From: Paludibacteraceae bacterium
GTDB lineage: Bacteria > Bacteroidota > Bacteroidia > Bacteroidales > Paludibacteraceae
Direction of reading: 5' to 3'
Assembly (NCBI GenBank): GCA_024400115.1
Contig: JAKSNF010000009.1
Location: 17,779 to 81,778 of the forward strand
DNA length: 64,000 nt
Part shown: piece after piece, positions 9,046-18,981 of the stretch
Numbering within the stretch: position 1 is the stretch's first letter
Layout of the letters: every line of letters begins with the position of its first letter
Translations under genes and position numbers: made by a program
The notes under the pieces: model-generated
The model's input: the letters and a program-made list of their open reading frames with translations, nothing else
Database searches by the model: none
Told to the model about the DNA's origin: nothing

Positions 9046-9727
9046 ATGGCACAAGAAGAGATTATAAAACAATTTGAGGCAGCAAGCATCCGTGTCCTTT
9101 GGGATGATGAACAAGAGAAATACTTCTTCTCTATTGTGGATGTCATCCGAGTGTTAACTGAACAAGATGATCATTTAATTGCTCGTAAGTATTGGAATAA
9201 ACTGAAGCAGCGTCTATTAGCAGAAGGAAATGAAACGGTGACAAATTGTCACCAGTTGAAAATGACAGCTGAAGATGGTAAAAAGCGTTTAACAGACGTA
9301 GCAGATAAAGAACAACTCTTCCGTATTATTCAGTCTGTTCCGAGCAAGAAAGCAGAACCGATTAAGTTATGGTTAGCTCATGTAGCTTCTGAGCGCATAG
9401 AACAAGCCTAAGGGATGGTCTGGTATGACCACGCGAGAGTACAAGCAATATAAAGGTTTACGCAAGGAGAGTTTGAGGGATAATATGACGGACGTGGAAC
9501 TTATGCTGAACGGTTTGGCAGAGGCGGCCACTACTGAAATAAATGAGAAAGAAAAACCGAGAGGTTTCACGGCTAATGCCAAGACTGCTAAACGAGGTGG
9601 TAGTGTTGCAGGAGTAGCACGAAAGAAACTAGAAAAGGAATTGGGTCGCTCCGTGATAACGAAAGATAAGGCAATCGACTATATCCAACCAAAAGACGAG
9701 TTACCCTTCCCTAAAAAAGAAAAATAA
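9046..9727 (+). pseudogene. DinD-like / BRO-type antirepressor gene, broken by an internal deletion with frameshift
   Basis: The first part (9046-9411, 121 codons) is a BRO/DinD-like N-terminal domain: FFSIVDVIRVLTE, YWNKLKQRL, then TDVADKEQLFRIIQSVPSKKAEPIKLWLA, ending ASERIEQA before TAA. The second part (to 9727, another frame) holds the DinD C-terminal region: GWSGMTTREYKQYKGL, LRDNMTDVELMLNGLAEAATTEI, GGSVAGVARKKLE. In intact relatives the two are joined by some 60-70 residues that are absent here, and the frames differ at about 9405-9410. An internal deletion that also shifted the frame is the simplest reading. Such proteins are linked to prophages and the SOS response; no phage genes are nearby. 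Confidence 0.75.
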
Positions 9728-9730
9728 TCC

Positions 9731-9755
9731 ATCGTCCGGCAGCGGTCATAATATA
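9731..9755. repeat. Accessory-gene border element, copy B (partial)
   Basis: Carries TCGTCCGGCAGCGGTCATAA just after the DinD-like remnant. It shares the CCGGCAG core with copies A and C, but the GTAAAACAGTGA half is absent. Between it and the KilA-N start lies about 90 bp of GC-rich sequence with no clear gene. Confidence 0.5.
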
Positions 9756-9848
9756 TTTGCCTGCGGATTTATCGGTGTGCGCGGACGCACCTCTCCGCCG
9801 TCACCCACTGACGTTAAAGAGGGGAACGCAACTTCTAAAATTAGTAAT

Positions 9849-10712
9849 ATGGGAACGAAGCAAGTTATAGTAAACGATAAGCCAATCTCTGTATTCATTA
9901 ACCCGAATAGCTCTGATTATATCAGTTTAACTGACATGGTTAAGGCTTATGATGGTGGCGTAAAACTGATAGAAAAATGGTTAAGCACTAAAAGTACCGT
10001 TGATTTTCTTGGTACTTGGGAAATACTCAACAATCCCAATTTTTAAACCCCCGAATTCGGGGGAATTAGAATGGAGGCAGGTTCAAATCGTTTCTATTTG
10101 TCGGTGAATCAGTTTGTGGAAAAAACCAATGCTATTGGTTTATTCTCAAAAGCGGGTAGATATGGCGGAACATATGCGCATCGCGACATTGCATATAACT
10201 TTGGGATGTGGCTGAGCCCTGAATTCTTCCTCCTTGTAATCAAGGAGATAGAACGTCTAAAGGCAAAAGAATCAGATCCTCTTTTAATTGAATGGGACAT
10301 CAAACGTATATTGTCTAAGACGAACTATACCATCCATACAGATGCTATAAGGGACAATATCCTACCCGTGTTGAGTGTTGAGAAAACAAAAGAATATCTT
10401 GTATATGCTTCGGAAGCTGATATGCTTAATTTAGCTTTATTTGGATGTACAGCCAAAGATTGGGAAGAAGCTAATCCGCAACTATCTAAGAATATGAATA
10501 TCCGCGATACTGCGACGATTAATCAGTTAGTAGTATTATCAAATATGGAATCCTACAATTCGGAACTAATCAAACAAGGAGCCGGTCGTCAGGTGCGTTA
10601 CAATATCTTGAGACAAATGGCGCAAGATCAGTTAGAATCGCTTAAGCGTTCTCACATAGATCAAGAATTCCGAAAGATAACCGGAAATACTCCGAGTATA
10701 TTGGATTCTTAA
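9849..10712 (+). pseudogene. KilA-N domain protein interrupted by one in-frame stop
   Basis: KilA-N proteins are DNA-binding regulators of phage and accessory DNA. The 5' part has YISLTDMVKAY, LIEKWLSTKSTVDFLGTWE and NNPNF, then TAA at 10044-10046. The same frame continues with TPEFGGIRMEAGSNRF, the AGRYGGTYAHRDIAYNFGMWLSPEF core and a C-terminal part containing YASEADMLNLALFGCTAKDW. With the stop ignored the length would be about 287 residues, as in intact relatives, so a single nonsense change (for example AAA to TAA) explains the break. A separate start at 10071 could give a C-terminal fragment lacking the DNA-binding helix. The start at 9849 is chosen from the conserved N-terminus. Confidence 0.8.
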
Positions 10713-10781
10713 TATCGTCCGGCAGACGGAAATTGCCCATCGCTCACGAGATGTAAAACAGTGAAAAAACACTTCTAAATG
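10712..10781. repeat. Accessory-gene border element, copy C
   Basis: Starts with ATCGTCCGGCAGACGG and continues with CATCGCTCAC and GATGTAAAACAGTGA. CTCAC and GTGA can pair across the GATGTAAAACA loop. It directly follows the KilA-N remnant and matches copy A (9001-9040) and copy D (54411-54450). Confidence 0.55.
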
Positions 10782-10820
10782 CGCTTTTCCTTGTCAATTT
10801 GGCAGAAAAGTGCAATTATA

Positions 10821-10852
10821 TTTGCGTATGTGAGATTTTTTTAGTAATTTTG
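10821..10852 (+). promoter_or_regulatory. Promoter of the cysteine-module giant gene
   Basis: TTTG (10821-10824), 20 nt, TAATTTTG (10845-10852), 35 nt before the ATG. The spacer contains CGTATGTGAGA, shared with the mraZ promoter at 58052-58083. Confidence 0.8.
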
Positions 10853-10887
10853 CAGCCGAAATATAGTAAGGTACAAATTAGTAATTC

Positions 10888-13800
10888 ATGCGACGTCTGT
10901 TAGGAGTCATATTGCTTGTAATATGTCCGTTGATTGTTTGGGCTGACGGTTCGATGTGGTGGAACACAGATTATAACACCACAGAAGGGACAGAATTCTA
11001 TGTGACGTTCATGGTTAATGTCGGAAAGCAAGTTCAAGATGAAGACTTAGCCCTCTATTTGTTTGCGACTGCACGACAAAAAACCGACATACGTATTCAA
11101 GGTACATGGACGGATCCTATTAGCAAAAATCAAAAAACATACGACCAAACATTTACCGTGTCAGCGGGAGGAGTTGATAGCATTAAGATTCCTAACGAAG
11201 TAGCATATCTTCAGAATTCTAATCAAACCAATGATGCCGAATGGCTTAATAAGGGAATTCACGTAACTTCCAATAAGCCGATTTCTCTTTATTCATTAAA
11301 CTCCAATAATGATTCATACGATGTGTCCCTCATTGTTCCTGTGAATGGTTTGAATAAAGAATACATAATTCAAACCTTATCGAAGGACAAACAAGGTACA
11401 GAATTTGCTATTGTATCTGCCGCTAATAGAAACGATGTTACCATTCATTTATTGGAAACTTCCACAGATGGTGATGGTAATGTGGTCGTTACACCTAGTG
11501 AAATTCAAATATATTTAAACAAAGGACAAACTTATTGTTATCGACCAAAAGATGCCGCGATTTCTTTAACTGGTACCACGATTTGCGCAACCAAACCCAT
11601 TAGTGTTTTGCAGGGAGGACAATATGCGAACCCTCCTTCAAATACTTCAACTGCAAGCCATATTTACGAACAAGTCTTTTCGACAGACTATTGGGGCAAG
11701 ACATTTTGTGTAACCCGAACCCATATTCAAGATAACGATTTGATTCGTATAACCGCAGCAGAGGATAACACTAAGATTTATGAAGATGGTATCATTGTTA
11801 AGACCATCAATTCGCTCGAAACCTACGAGAAACAAATAAAATGGTCTGAAGGTCAACAAGCAATCATCTACACGACTTCCAAAGCAGTACAATGTAACCT
11901 GTATGCTACTAATGCGAAAGCGAATAAGAATACGGGCTTTGGTTCTCCTGCGATGACTACTATTACTCCACAAGAACAAGGAATACGCAGTATTATTTTG
12001 GCTCCATTCAACGAGACTCGTACCAAAGAGTTGGATTTAGATGCGCAAGGTAAAAAATACTTGGAGAAAAACTACCTTCATTTTGTCAATGTTGTGACAA
12101 AAACAACCGATGTAAAAAGTATGAGGTTAGACGGAACGAATATCAGTTCTCAATTTTCACCCATAGGAACGTCTGAATATTCAAGTGCTTGTATTCAAAT
12201 TTCCATAGGATCACACATTTTAGAAAACACCTCTTCCTCCGCCTCTTTCACTGTGCGTAGTTATGGTTTATACTTTGAAGATACTGAAGATCCTGCAATG
12301 GAACTAGAACTCGGTTATGCTTGTTCCGGAGGAAGTAACACTCATCATAATGCCTATTTCTTAATAGATGGACAACGGATAAAAGATAAAACTATTTGCA
12401 TAAACCATCCTCCGTTGACATTTACAAGTGTTATCTCTTACGATTATGATAGCGTATATTGGCTTTTTGACAACATAGGAACAACCGCGCCTAAAGTTCA
12501 AACGAAGCACGGAGATTCTGTGGTAGTGCGTTCATATTCTTCAACGGGAACGGATAACGTCCGCATGGTCGTAGAGCGTAAAACTCCACTCTGCCAAAAT
12601 ACAATACGAGATACTATACGAGCGACGATTCATGTTAAGGACACCTATAGCGGTAACTTTACGGCTCGTGCATGCAAAGGAGAAACGGTTTCCGTCAAAG
12701 GACGAGATATCAACGGAAACGTATTTACTATTCCATATACTACAGACGTAAACGCTGACAGCCTTTTCTACACTGTAGATGGATGTGATAGTATCGTACA
12801 TATTGATATTAAATTCGGAGAACCAAAGACCACCGACATTAGTGCTACAGCATGTGACCAATATTCGTGGAAGGGAAAGACGTATAAAGAAAGTGGTATT
12901 TATCAATGGATTGGAGAGACTACTTATGGTTGTGATTCAACCGTAAATCTTAATTTAACCATTAACCATTCAGTAAGCGGACCTATTGAACAAAGAACAA
13001 TTTGCGAAAAAAGCAGTTTATCTTGGAATGGTTTAACTATCACCAAAGCCGGTACATATCACGCAACTCTACAGGCTCAAAATGGATGCGATAGCCTCTG
13101 TACCATTGAGGTGACGATTGAGAAGTTAGTTACAGAAACAACCCAAACCACAATTTGTAATGAGGATTCATTTGTGTGGAGAGGAAAAGCCTATTATCAG
13201 TCTGATACAATTACTGAAATTTCACCTTCTCCTTGTGGCTGCGACTCTACCTTAATCCTTCAACTAGTTGTTTTACCTAAAAATGATGATACTATTCCTG
13301 CTTGGATATGTGAAGAAGATTCTATCTTTTTTATTGACACATATTATCGTCACGAGGGAACCTATACTCACCATTTAAAATCTGCAATCTATGGTTGCGA
13401 TTCAATGGTGACTTTAGATTTACATCTTTATTCAAACGAAAACTCCGTAATATACGATACTACGTGTAGTAATCATCCTTACCCGTTTGATGGAAAGGAA
13501 CTGACTCAATCAGGTACTTACATAATGGAACAAAACACAGCGCAAGGATGTAAGCAATTAACTACTCTACATTTGGAAGTACTTCAAGTTTACGACTCTT
13601 TATTGCGAGACACCATCTGTGTAGGTGATACATATTATTGGGAAGGAAACACTTATACAAAATCGGGTCTCTATCAAAAGGATTTCAAAACCATCCATGG
13701 CTGTGATTCCATTATGAGATTAGAATTAACGGTTAATGACACCTTTAATATACCTCTTCGCATTAAGAGGTGTTCTAAGGAAGGACCTTATAATCATCCG

Positions 13801-16800
13801 GACACACGCGCTGAAAAACTACAAAATCTATCTCAATCTGGTATATATCGCGATACACTTCAATCAGTCTATGGTTGCGACTCTATTTTAGTGTTAGATT
13901 TAAGTATTTATCCTAATGAAGATTCCGTTCGATATGATACTACGTGTAGTAACCACCCATACCTATTTAACAATGAAGAAAAGACTCAATCGGGCATCTA
14001 TACAATGACACGAAACACGGAGCAAGGATGTGAACAATTGATTACACTACACCTTGTAGTTTATCAAGCCTATGATTCGTTATTGCGAGATACTATTTGT
14101 GAGGGAGAAACATATACTTGGGAAGATAGCACTTATACTAAGGCAGGTTTCTATCACAAGGATTACAAAACAATTCACGGTTGCGACTCTATTATGAGGT
14201 TGGAGTTAGTAGTTAATGATACGTTCCGTACTTATATTGACACAACGTGGTGTTCGGACAATGATATCTATAATCACCCCGATGGACGTGCGACTAAATT
14301 GCAAGGACTAAAGCAGAGTGGAACCTATATTGATACTATTCCCACTATTCATGGCTGCGACTCTATCTTGACCCTTAATCTCAATGTCATTGCAGTTGTA
14401 GATACAACGATATATGATACTATTTGTGCAAATGAGACTTGTTTGTTTGACGGCAAGCCACTAAACCAAACAGGTACATACTATAAGGAAGAAGCTGTTG
14501 GGGCTGTTTGTTCCAGAACCGTAACCTTGCAGTTGGTTGTACATCCTATTTACGACTTTACTTTGCGAGATACTATTTGTGCCGGAGAAACATATACTTG
14601 GGAAGATAGCACTTATACTAAGGCAGGTTTCTATCACAAGGATTACAAAACGATTCACGGTTGCGACTCTGTCAGGAGATTGGAACTTGTAGTTATGCCT
14701 ACCTACAATAATCCTGTTGTTTCTGATCAATGGTGCGCTGAAGATGGGCCTTATTATTATTTTGATAAAAGAGCGAATAATTTCCAAGGCTTGACCCAAA
14801 CGGGAGAGTATAAAGACACGTTAAAATCCATTTATGGTTGTGACTCCATAATAACGCTTGACCTCAAAGTATGGCCTTTCTATGACTTAACGGACACAAC
14901 ACGTGTTTCTATTTGTGATAATGAGCCTTACCCCTTCCAAGGAACTATTTACAATCAACATGGAGAATGGAAAACAGCAGACCATTCCGTCCGACATGAC
15001 ACGCTCATTGGTGACGGAAAGTCAATTCATGGTTGCGATAGTAGTTTTGTTCATATCGTAACGACCTACCCAACCTACGACTCCTTACTGCGAGATACTA
15101 TTTGTAAGGGAGAGACTTATTATTGGGAAGGAGAGAACTATACTAAAGCCGGTCTCTATCAAAAGGATTTCAAAACCATCCATGGCTGTGATTCCATTAT
15201 GAGATTAGAATTAACGGTTAATGACACCTTTAATATACCTCTTCGCATTAAGAGGTGTTCTAAGGAAGGACCTTATAATCATCCGGACACACGCGCTGAA
15301 AAACTACAAAATCTATCTCAATCTGGTATATATCGCGATACACTTCAATCAGTCTATGGTTGCGACTCTATTTTAGTGTTAGATTTAAGTATTTATCCTA
15401 ATGAAGATTCCGTTCGATATGATACTACGTGTAGTAACCACCCATACCTATTTAACAATGAAGAAAAGACTCAATCGGGCATCTATACAATGACACGAAA
15501 CACGGAGCAAGGATGTGAACAATTGATTACACTACACCTTGTAGTTTATCAAGCCTATGATTCGTTATTGCGAGATACTATTTGTGAGGGAGAGACTTAC
15601 TATTGGGAAGGAGAGAACTATACTCAAGCAGGTTCTTATCACAAAGACTATCATACTATTCATGGTTGTGATTCTATTATGAGGCTGGAATTAACCGTTA
15701 ACGACACTTTCAATATTCCCCTTCGCGTTGAGAGATGTTCTAAAGAAGGACCATATAACCACCCTGACTCACGAGCAAAAAAACTACAAAACCTATCTCA
15801 ATCCGACATATATCGTGATACACTTAAATCCATCTATGGTTGCGACTCTATTTTAGTGTTAGATTTAAGTATTTATCCTAATGAAGATTCCGTTCGATAT
15901 GATACTACGTGTAGTAACCACCCATACCTATTTAACAATGAAGAAAAGACTCAATCGGGCATCTATACAATGACACGAAACACGGAGCAAGGATGTGAAC
16001 AATTGATTACACTACACCTTGTAGTTTATCAAGCCTATGATTCGTTATTGCGAGATACTATTTGTGCTGGAGATACCTGTTACTGGGAAGGAAGGAAATT
16101 AACGGAAAGCGGCAGTTATGACACGACCTATCAAACCATTCACGGTTGCGACTCTATCAGAAGGTTGGAATTAGTAGTTATGCCCACGTACAATAATCCT
16201 GTTGTTTCTGATGAATGGTGCGCTGAAGATGGGCCTTATTATTATTTTGATAAAAGAGCGAATAATTTCCAAGGCTTGACCCAAACGGGAGAGTATAAAG
16301 ACACGTTAAAATCCATTTATGGTTGTGACTCCATAATAACGCTTGACCTCAAAGTATGGCCTTTCTATGACTTAACGGACACAACACGTGTTTCTATTTG
16401 TGATAATGAGCCTTACCCCTTCCAAGGAACTATTTACAATCAACATGGAGAATGGAAAACAGCAGACCATTCCGTCCGACATGACACGCTCATTGGTGAC
16501 GGAAAGTCAATTCATGGTTGCGATAGTAGTTTTGTTCATATCGTAACGACCTACCCAACCTACGAATTCGTCACCACTCAAAGAGTCTGCTTTGGTGACA
16601 CGGTTTATTGGGAAGGAAGAAAACTAACGCAAACCGGAATCTACGAGGAGTTAAAACACACTATTCACGGTTGCGACTCGTTATTAGTACTCAATCTTTA
16701 TGTCAAACCTGTAATTCGCAAGAAACGCTATTTATCCGGTTGTGAGGACGAAGTCTTTATGCATAATGACACCATTCGTAGTGGTTCACGGGAAGTGATT

Positions 16801-18981
16801 ATATCTACCTCATTATGGGATCCTTATTCCAATCTACAGGATGCTATAGTACACAAAGAGCATACTGAATTGGTTGACGTCACCTTCCCCTCTAAAGATG
16901 GTGCATGCGACTCCATTGTGTACGAATATCATATTCATCTATTCCCCATGTACATAAACGAAAAAGAAGCGACGTTCTGCTCTAACGAGATGTATCCCAT
17001 CAATTCGGTACATAAGGTTGGCATAGATACTTTATTCGACTATCGAGAGGATGTTGCCCCATTCGATACTATCTACAGAGACACCTTGCCTACGGTAGCC
17101 GGATGTGATTCAATCTTTATCCTCAACGCACATATTCTGCCTGCCTCTATTCATAGGCAGCAAGACACTATCTGCTTTGGCGACGAATTGAGTTGGTGTG
17201 AACAAACCATTCGCCAAGGTTCGGAAGATTATCACTATTCCACATCGGGAGAATATACGTTCCGATACACTTATGAGAAACAGAATGGTTGTGACTCTGT
17301 AATCGAATTGCGGCTCGTGGTAATGCCCACGTTTACGGATTCCATCCACCAAGAATGGTGCTCTAAAGACGGCGTTTATAATTATCCGGATACACGTGCG
17401 TCTTTATTGCAGAACTTAGCCGAAACGGGTGTTTATCGAGATACATTAACAACACTACATGGTTGTGACTCTATCATCATTATTGATCTCCTTATTCATC
17501 CGAATGAAGATATTGACATTTATGACACCATTTGCAGCAATGAAGCCTACGAGTTTAATAATAAATTGATTTCTCAAACCGGTGTTTATCAAAAAATAGA
17601 GCAGTTGCCTAATGGTTGCCCTCAAACAACCATCCTTCATCTTACCGTTTATCCGGCTTATGAGGACACCACCAAGGTGACCATTTGCTATGGAGACACG
17701 TGCTATTGGGAAGATAGTATATTTACCATTGAGGGCGAATATATTGAACATAAATATACTATTCATGATTGCGATTCCATCTTACATTTACTACTGTCTG
17801 TTGAGCCGGATTATAACACCTACACTACGGATAGTATTTGTCAAGGAGAACAATACTTCTTTGAAGATGAATGGCTTACCGAACCGGGAGATTATATTCA
17901 CGCTCATTCTTCTGTGTTAGGTTGTGACTCCTCACATTATTTGACGTTACTCCGCTTTGATACCACAGCGATATTTGACACGACTACCATTTGCGAGAAT
18001 GAATACTACGATTTCCACGGACAAATCATTACCGAAGCGGGAATATACGTAGATTCGGCTCTCAATGAACACGGATGTCTTATTCATACCTATTTAACTG
18101 TTCATAGTATTCCTCCCACCATTGCGCACGTATCGGTGGATCCTTTATGTGCCGATCAAGAAGCTTTTGAAGTGGACTTCACTTACGAAGGAACGGAACC
18201 CATTGCCTTCTCCTTACTCTATGACTCGTTTGGTCATTCCCAAGGATTTGTGGATATACGGCACCAGATGTTAGAGAATGACTCGGTCATTGTAGTGGCA
18301 ACGCCCTTCCGTGATGGAGATATCACTAAATATCCTCGTCCAGATCATTATCCCATTACCCTTATACTTCATAACGGAATATGTCAAAACGATAGTCTCT
18401 ATCCTTCGCAAACGGATATTATAATGAACTACCCTTCTTGGGTCACCGAACAGCGTTTTGGAGACCTGATTGGTATCCTTAACGAGAAATATAACGGCGG
18501 CTATACCTTTGACAAATTCCAATGGTACGAGAATGGAAAAAAACTTATCGGAGAGACACGTCCGTACTTATATCTGCCCCATAAACTCGAACTGACGGAG
18601 TACTACGTTGAACTCACTCGAACCGGAGAGACAGAGGCTTTCCAAACATGCCCAATGCTCGTCGTTCCGGACGCATTAGATACTATTGCTCCTCGATTAC
18701 CATATATATCCCTCACTCCTACTTACATATGCAGCGAGAATCCAAAAGCCAATATTCTTTCTTTGACATCCGGTATTTACCATATTCTAAATTCCTCAGG
18801 AATACCTTTTTCGTTCGGAAAATATGATGGTTCATATACCCCGGATATTCATAAAGCCTACGAAATAGATGTGCCTTCTACTCCCGGAATTTATATCATT
18901 ACGATGCAAGAAACGGATCCCGGTATTTTTAGAGATATTCCTCATGAAACAACGCGCTCGCAGGTATTTATAGTATATTAA
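10888..18981 (+). CDS. Giant secreted protein: IgGFc-binding-like N-domain plus about 30 'GCDS' cysteine modules
   Basis: A 2697-residue exported protein. A signal peptide (MRRLLGVILLVICPLIVWADG) is followed by an IgGFc_binding-like region (about residues 35-440, with GTEFYVTFMVN, GIHVTSNKPISLYSLN and KPISVLQGGQYANP). From about residue 590 to 2400 come roughly 33 modules of 50-75 residues with the pattern TIC.GE.Y.W...Y...G.Y......HGCDSI..L.L.V, with two cysteines per module. The last ~300 residues are different, and no typical T9SS C-terminal signal was recognised. Long stretches are duplicated nearly exactly at 1485-bp spacing, pointing to recent recombination. The stop overlaps the start of the next gene by 1 nt. 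A surface or adhesive role is inferred; the ligand is unknown. Confidence 0.85.
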   Translation: MRRLLGVILLVICPLIVWADGSMWWNTDYNTTEGTEFYVTFMVNVGKQVQDEDLALYLFATARQKTDIRIQGTWTDPISKNQKTYDQTFTVSAGGVDSIKIPNEVAYLQNSNQTNDAEWLNKGIHVTSNKPISLYSLNSNNDSYDVSLIVPVNGLNKEYIIQTLSKDKQGTEFAIVSAANRNDVTIHLLETSTDGDGNVVVTPSEIQIYLNKGQTYCYRPKDAAISLTGTTICATKPISVLQGGQYANPPSNTSTASHIYEQVFSTDYWGKTFCVTRTHIQDNDLIRITAAEDNTKIYEDGIIVKTINSLETYEKQIKWSEGQQAIIYTTSKAVQCNLYATNAKANKNTGFGSPAMTTITPQEQGIRSIILAPFNETRTKELDLDAQGKKYLEKNYLHFVNVVTKTTDVKSMRLDGTNISSQFSPIGTSEYSSACIQISIGSHILENTSSSASFTVRSYGLYFEDTEDPAMELELGYACSGGSNTHHNAYFLIDGQRIKDKTICINHPPLTFTSVISYDYDSVYWLFDNIGTTAPKVQTKHGDSVVVRSYSSTGTDNVRMVVERKTPLCQNTIRDTIRATIHVKDTYSGNFTARACKGETVSVKGRDINGNVFTIPYTTDVNADSLFYTVDGCDSIVHIDIKFGEPKTTDISATACDQYSWKGKTYKESGIYQWIGETTYGCDSTVNLNLTINHSVSGPIEQRTICEKSSLSWNGLTITKAGTYHATLQAQNGCDSLCTIEVTIEKLVTETTQTTICNEDSFVWRGKAYYQSDTITEISPSPCGCDSTLILQLVVLPKNDDTIPAWICEEDSIFFIDTYYRHEGTYTHHLKSAIYGCDSMVTLDLHLYSNENSVIYDTTCSNHPYPFDGKELTQSGTYIMEQNTAQGCKQLTTLHLEVLQVYDSLLRDTICVGDTYYWEGNTYTKSGLYQKDFKTIHGCDSIMRLELTVNDTFNIPLRIKRCSKEGPYNHPDTRAEKLQNLSQSGIYRDTLQSVYGCDSILVLDLSIYPNEDSVRYDTTCSNHPYLFNNEEKTQSGIYTMTRNTEQGCEQLITLHLVVYQAYDSLLRDTICEGETYTWEDSTYTKAGFYHKDYKTIHGCDSIMRLELVVNDTFRTYIDTTWCSDNDIYNHPDGRATKLQGLKQSGTYIDTIPTIHGCDSILTLNLNVIAVVDTTIYDTICANETCLFDGKPLNQTGTYYKEEAVGAVCSRTVTLQLVVHPIYDFTLRDTICAGETYTWEDSTYTKAGFYHKDYKTIHGCDSVRRLELVVMPTYNNPVVSDQWCAEDGPYYYFDKRANNFQGLTQTGEYKDTLKSIYGCDSIITLDLKVWPFYDLTDTTRVSICDNEPYPFQGTIYNQHGEWKTADHSVRHDTLIGDGKSIHGCDSSFVHIVTTYPTYDSLLRDTICKGETYYWEGENYTKAGLYQKDFKTIHGCDSIMRLELTVNDTFNIPLRIKRCSKEGPYNHPDTRAEKLQNLSQSGIYRDTLQSVYGCDSILVLDLSIYPNEDSVRYDTTCSNHPYLFNNEEKTQSGIYTMTRNTEQGCEQLITLHLVVYQAYDSLLRDTICEGETYYWEGENYTQAGSYHKDYHTIHGCDSIMRLELTVNDTFNIPLRVERCSKEGPYNHPDSRAKKLQNLSQSDIYRDTLKSIYGCDSILVLDLSIYPNEDSVRYDTTCSNHPYLFNNEEKTQSGIYTMTRNTEQGCEQLITLHLVVYQAYDSLLRDTICAGDTCYWEGRKLTESGSYDTTYQTIHGCDSIRRLELVVMPTYNNPVVSDEWCAEDGPYYYFDKRANNFQGLTQTGEYKDTLKSIYGCDSIITLDLKVWPFYDLTDTTRVSICDNEPYPFQGTIYNQHGEWKTADHSVRHDTLIGDGKSIHGCDSSFVHIVTTYPTYEFVTTQRVCFGDTVYWEGRKLTQTGIYEELKHTIHGCDSLLVLNLYVKPVIRKKRYLSGCEDEVFMHNDTIRSGSREVIISTSLWDPYSNLQDAIVHKEHTELVDVTFPSKDGACDSIVYEYHIHLFPMYINEKEATFCSNEMYPINSVHKVGIDTLFDYREDVAPFDTIYRDTLPTVAGCDSIFILNAHILPASIHRQQDTICFGDELSWCEQTIRQGSEDYHYSTSGEYTFRYTYEKQNGCDSVIELRLVVMPTFTDSIHQEWCSKDGVYNYPDTRASLLQNLAETGVYRDTLTTLHGCDSIIIIDLLIHPNEDIDIYDTICSNEAYEFNNKLISQTGVYQKIEQLPNGCPQTTILHLTVYPAYEDTTKVTICYGDTCYWEDSIFTIEGEYIEHKYTIHDCDSILHLLLSVEPDYNTYTTDSICQGEQYFFEDEWLTEPGDYIHAHSSVLGCDSSHYLTLLRFDTTAIFDTTTICENEYYDFHGQIITEAGIYVDSALNEHGCLIHTYLTVHSIPPTIAHVSVDPLCADQEAFEVDFTYEGTEPIAFSLLYDSFGHSQGFVDIRHQMLENDSVIVVATPFRDGDITKYPRPDHYPITLILHNGICQNDSLYPSQTDIIMNYPSWVTEQRFGDLIGILNEKYNGGYTFDKFQWYENGKKLIGETRPYLYLPHKLELTEYYVELTRTGETEAFQTCPMLVVPDALDTIAPRLPYISLTPTYICSENPKANILSLTSGIYHILNSSGIPFSFGKYDGSYTPDIHKAYEIDVPSTPGIYIITMQETDPGIFRDIPHETTRSQVFIVY
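13666..14108 (+). repeat. Internal duplication, copy 1 (about 443 bp)
   Basis: Appears identical, line by line, to 15151-15593 at an offset of 1485 bp (495 codons). It encodes complete cysteine modules. Part of it (about 230 bp) recurs a third time at 15834-16066. Confidence 0.9.
14713..15080 (+). repeat. Internal duplication, second block (about 368 bp)
   Basis: Appears identical to 16198-16565, again at an offset of exactly 1485 bp, showing that one 495-codon block was duplicated as a whole. The sequence between the two identical blocks has since diverged. Confidence 0.9.

Noticed and set aside
9777..9848. Longer N-terminus for the KilA-N gene
   Set aside because: The extra codons are Pro/Ser/Thr-rich, follow the border element and do not resemble the family; MGTKQVIVNDKP at 9849 does.
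9001..10781. Integron cassettes with attC sites
   Set aside because: No integrase and no convincing RYYYAAC/GTTRRRY pair; only the shared border element is supported.
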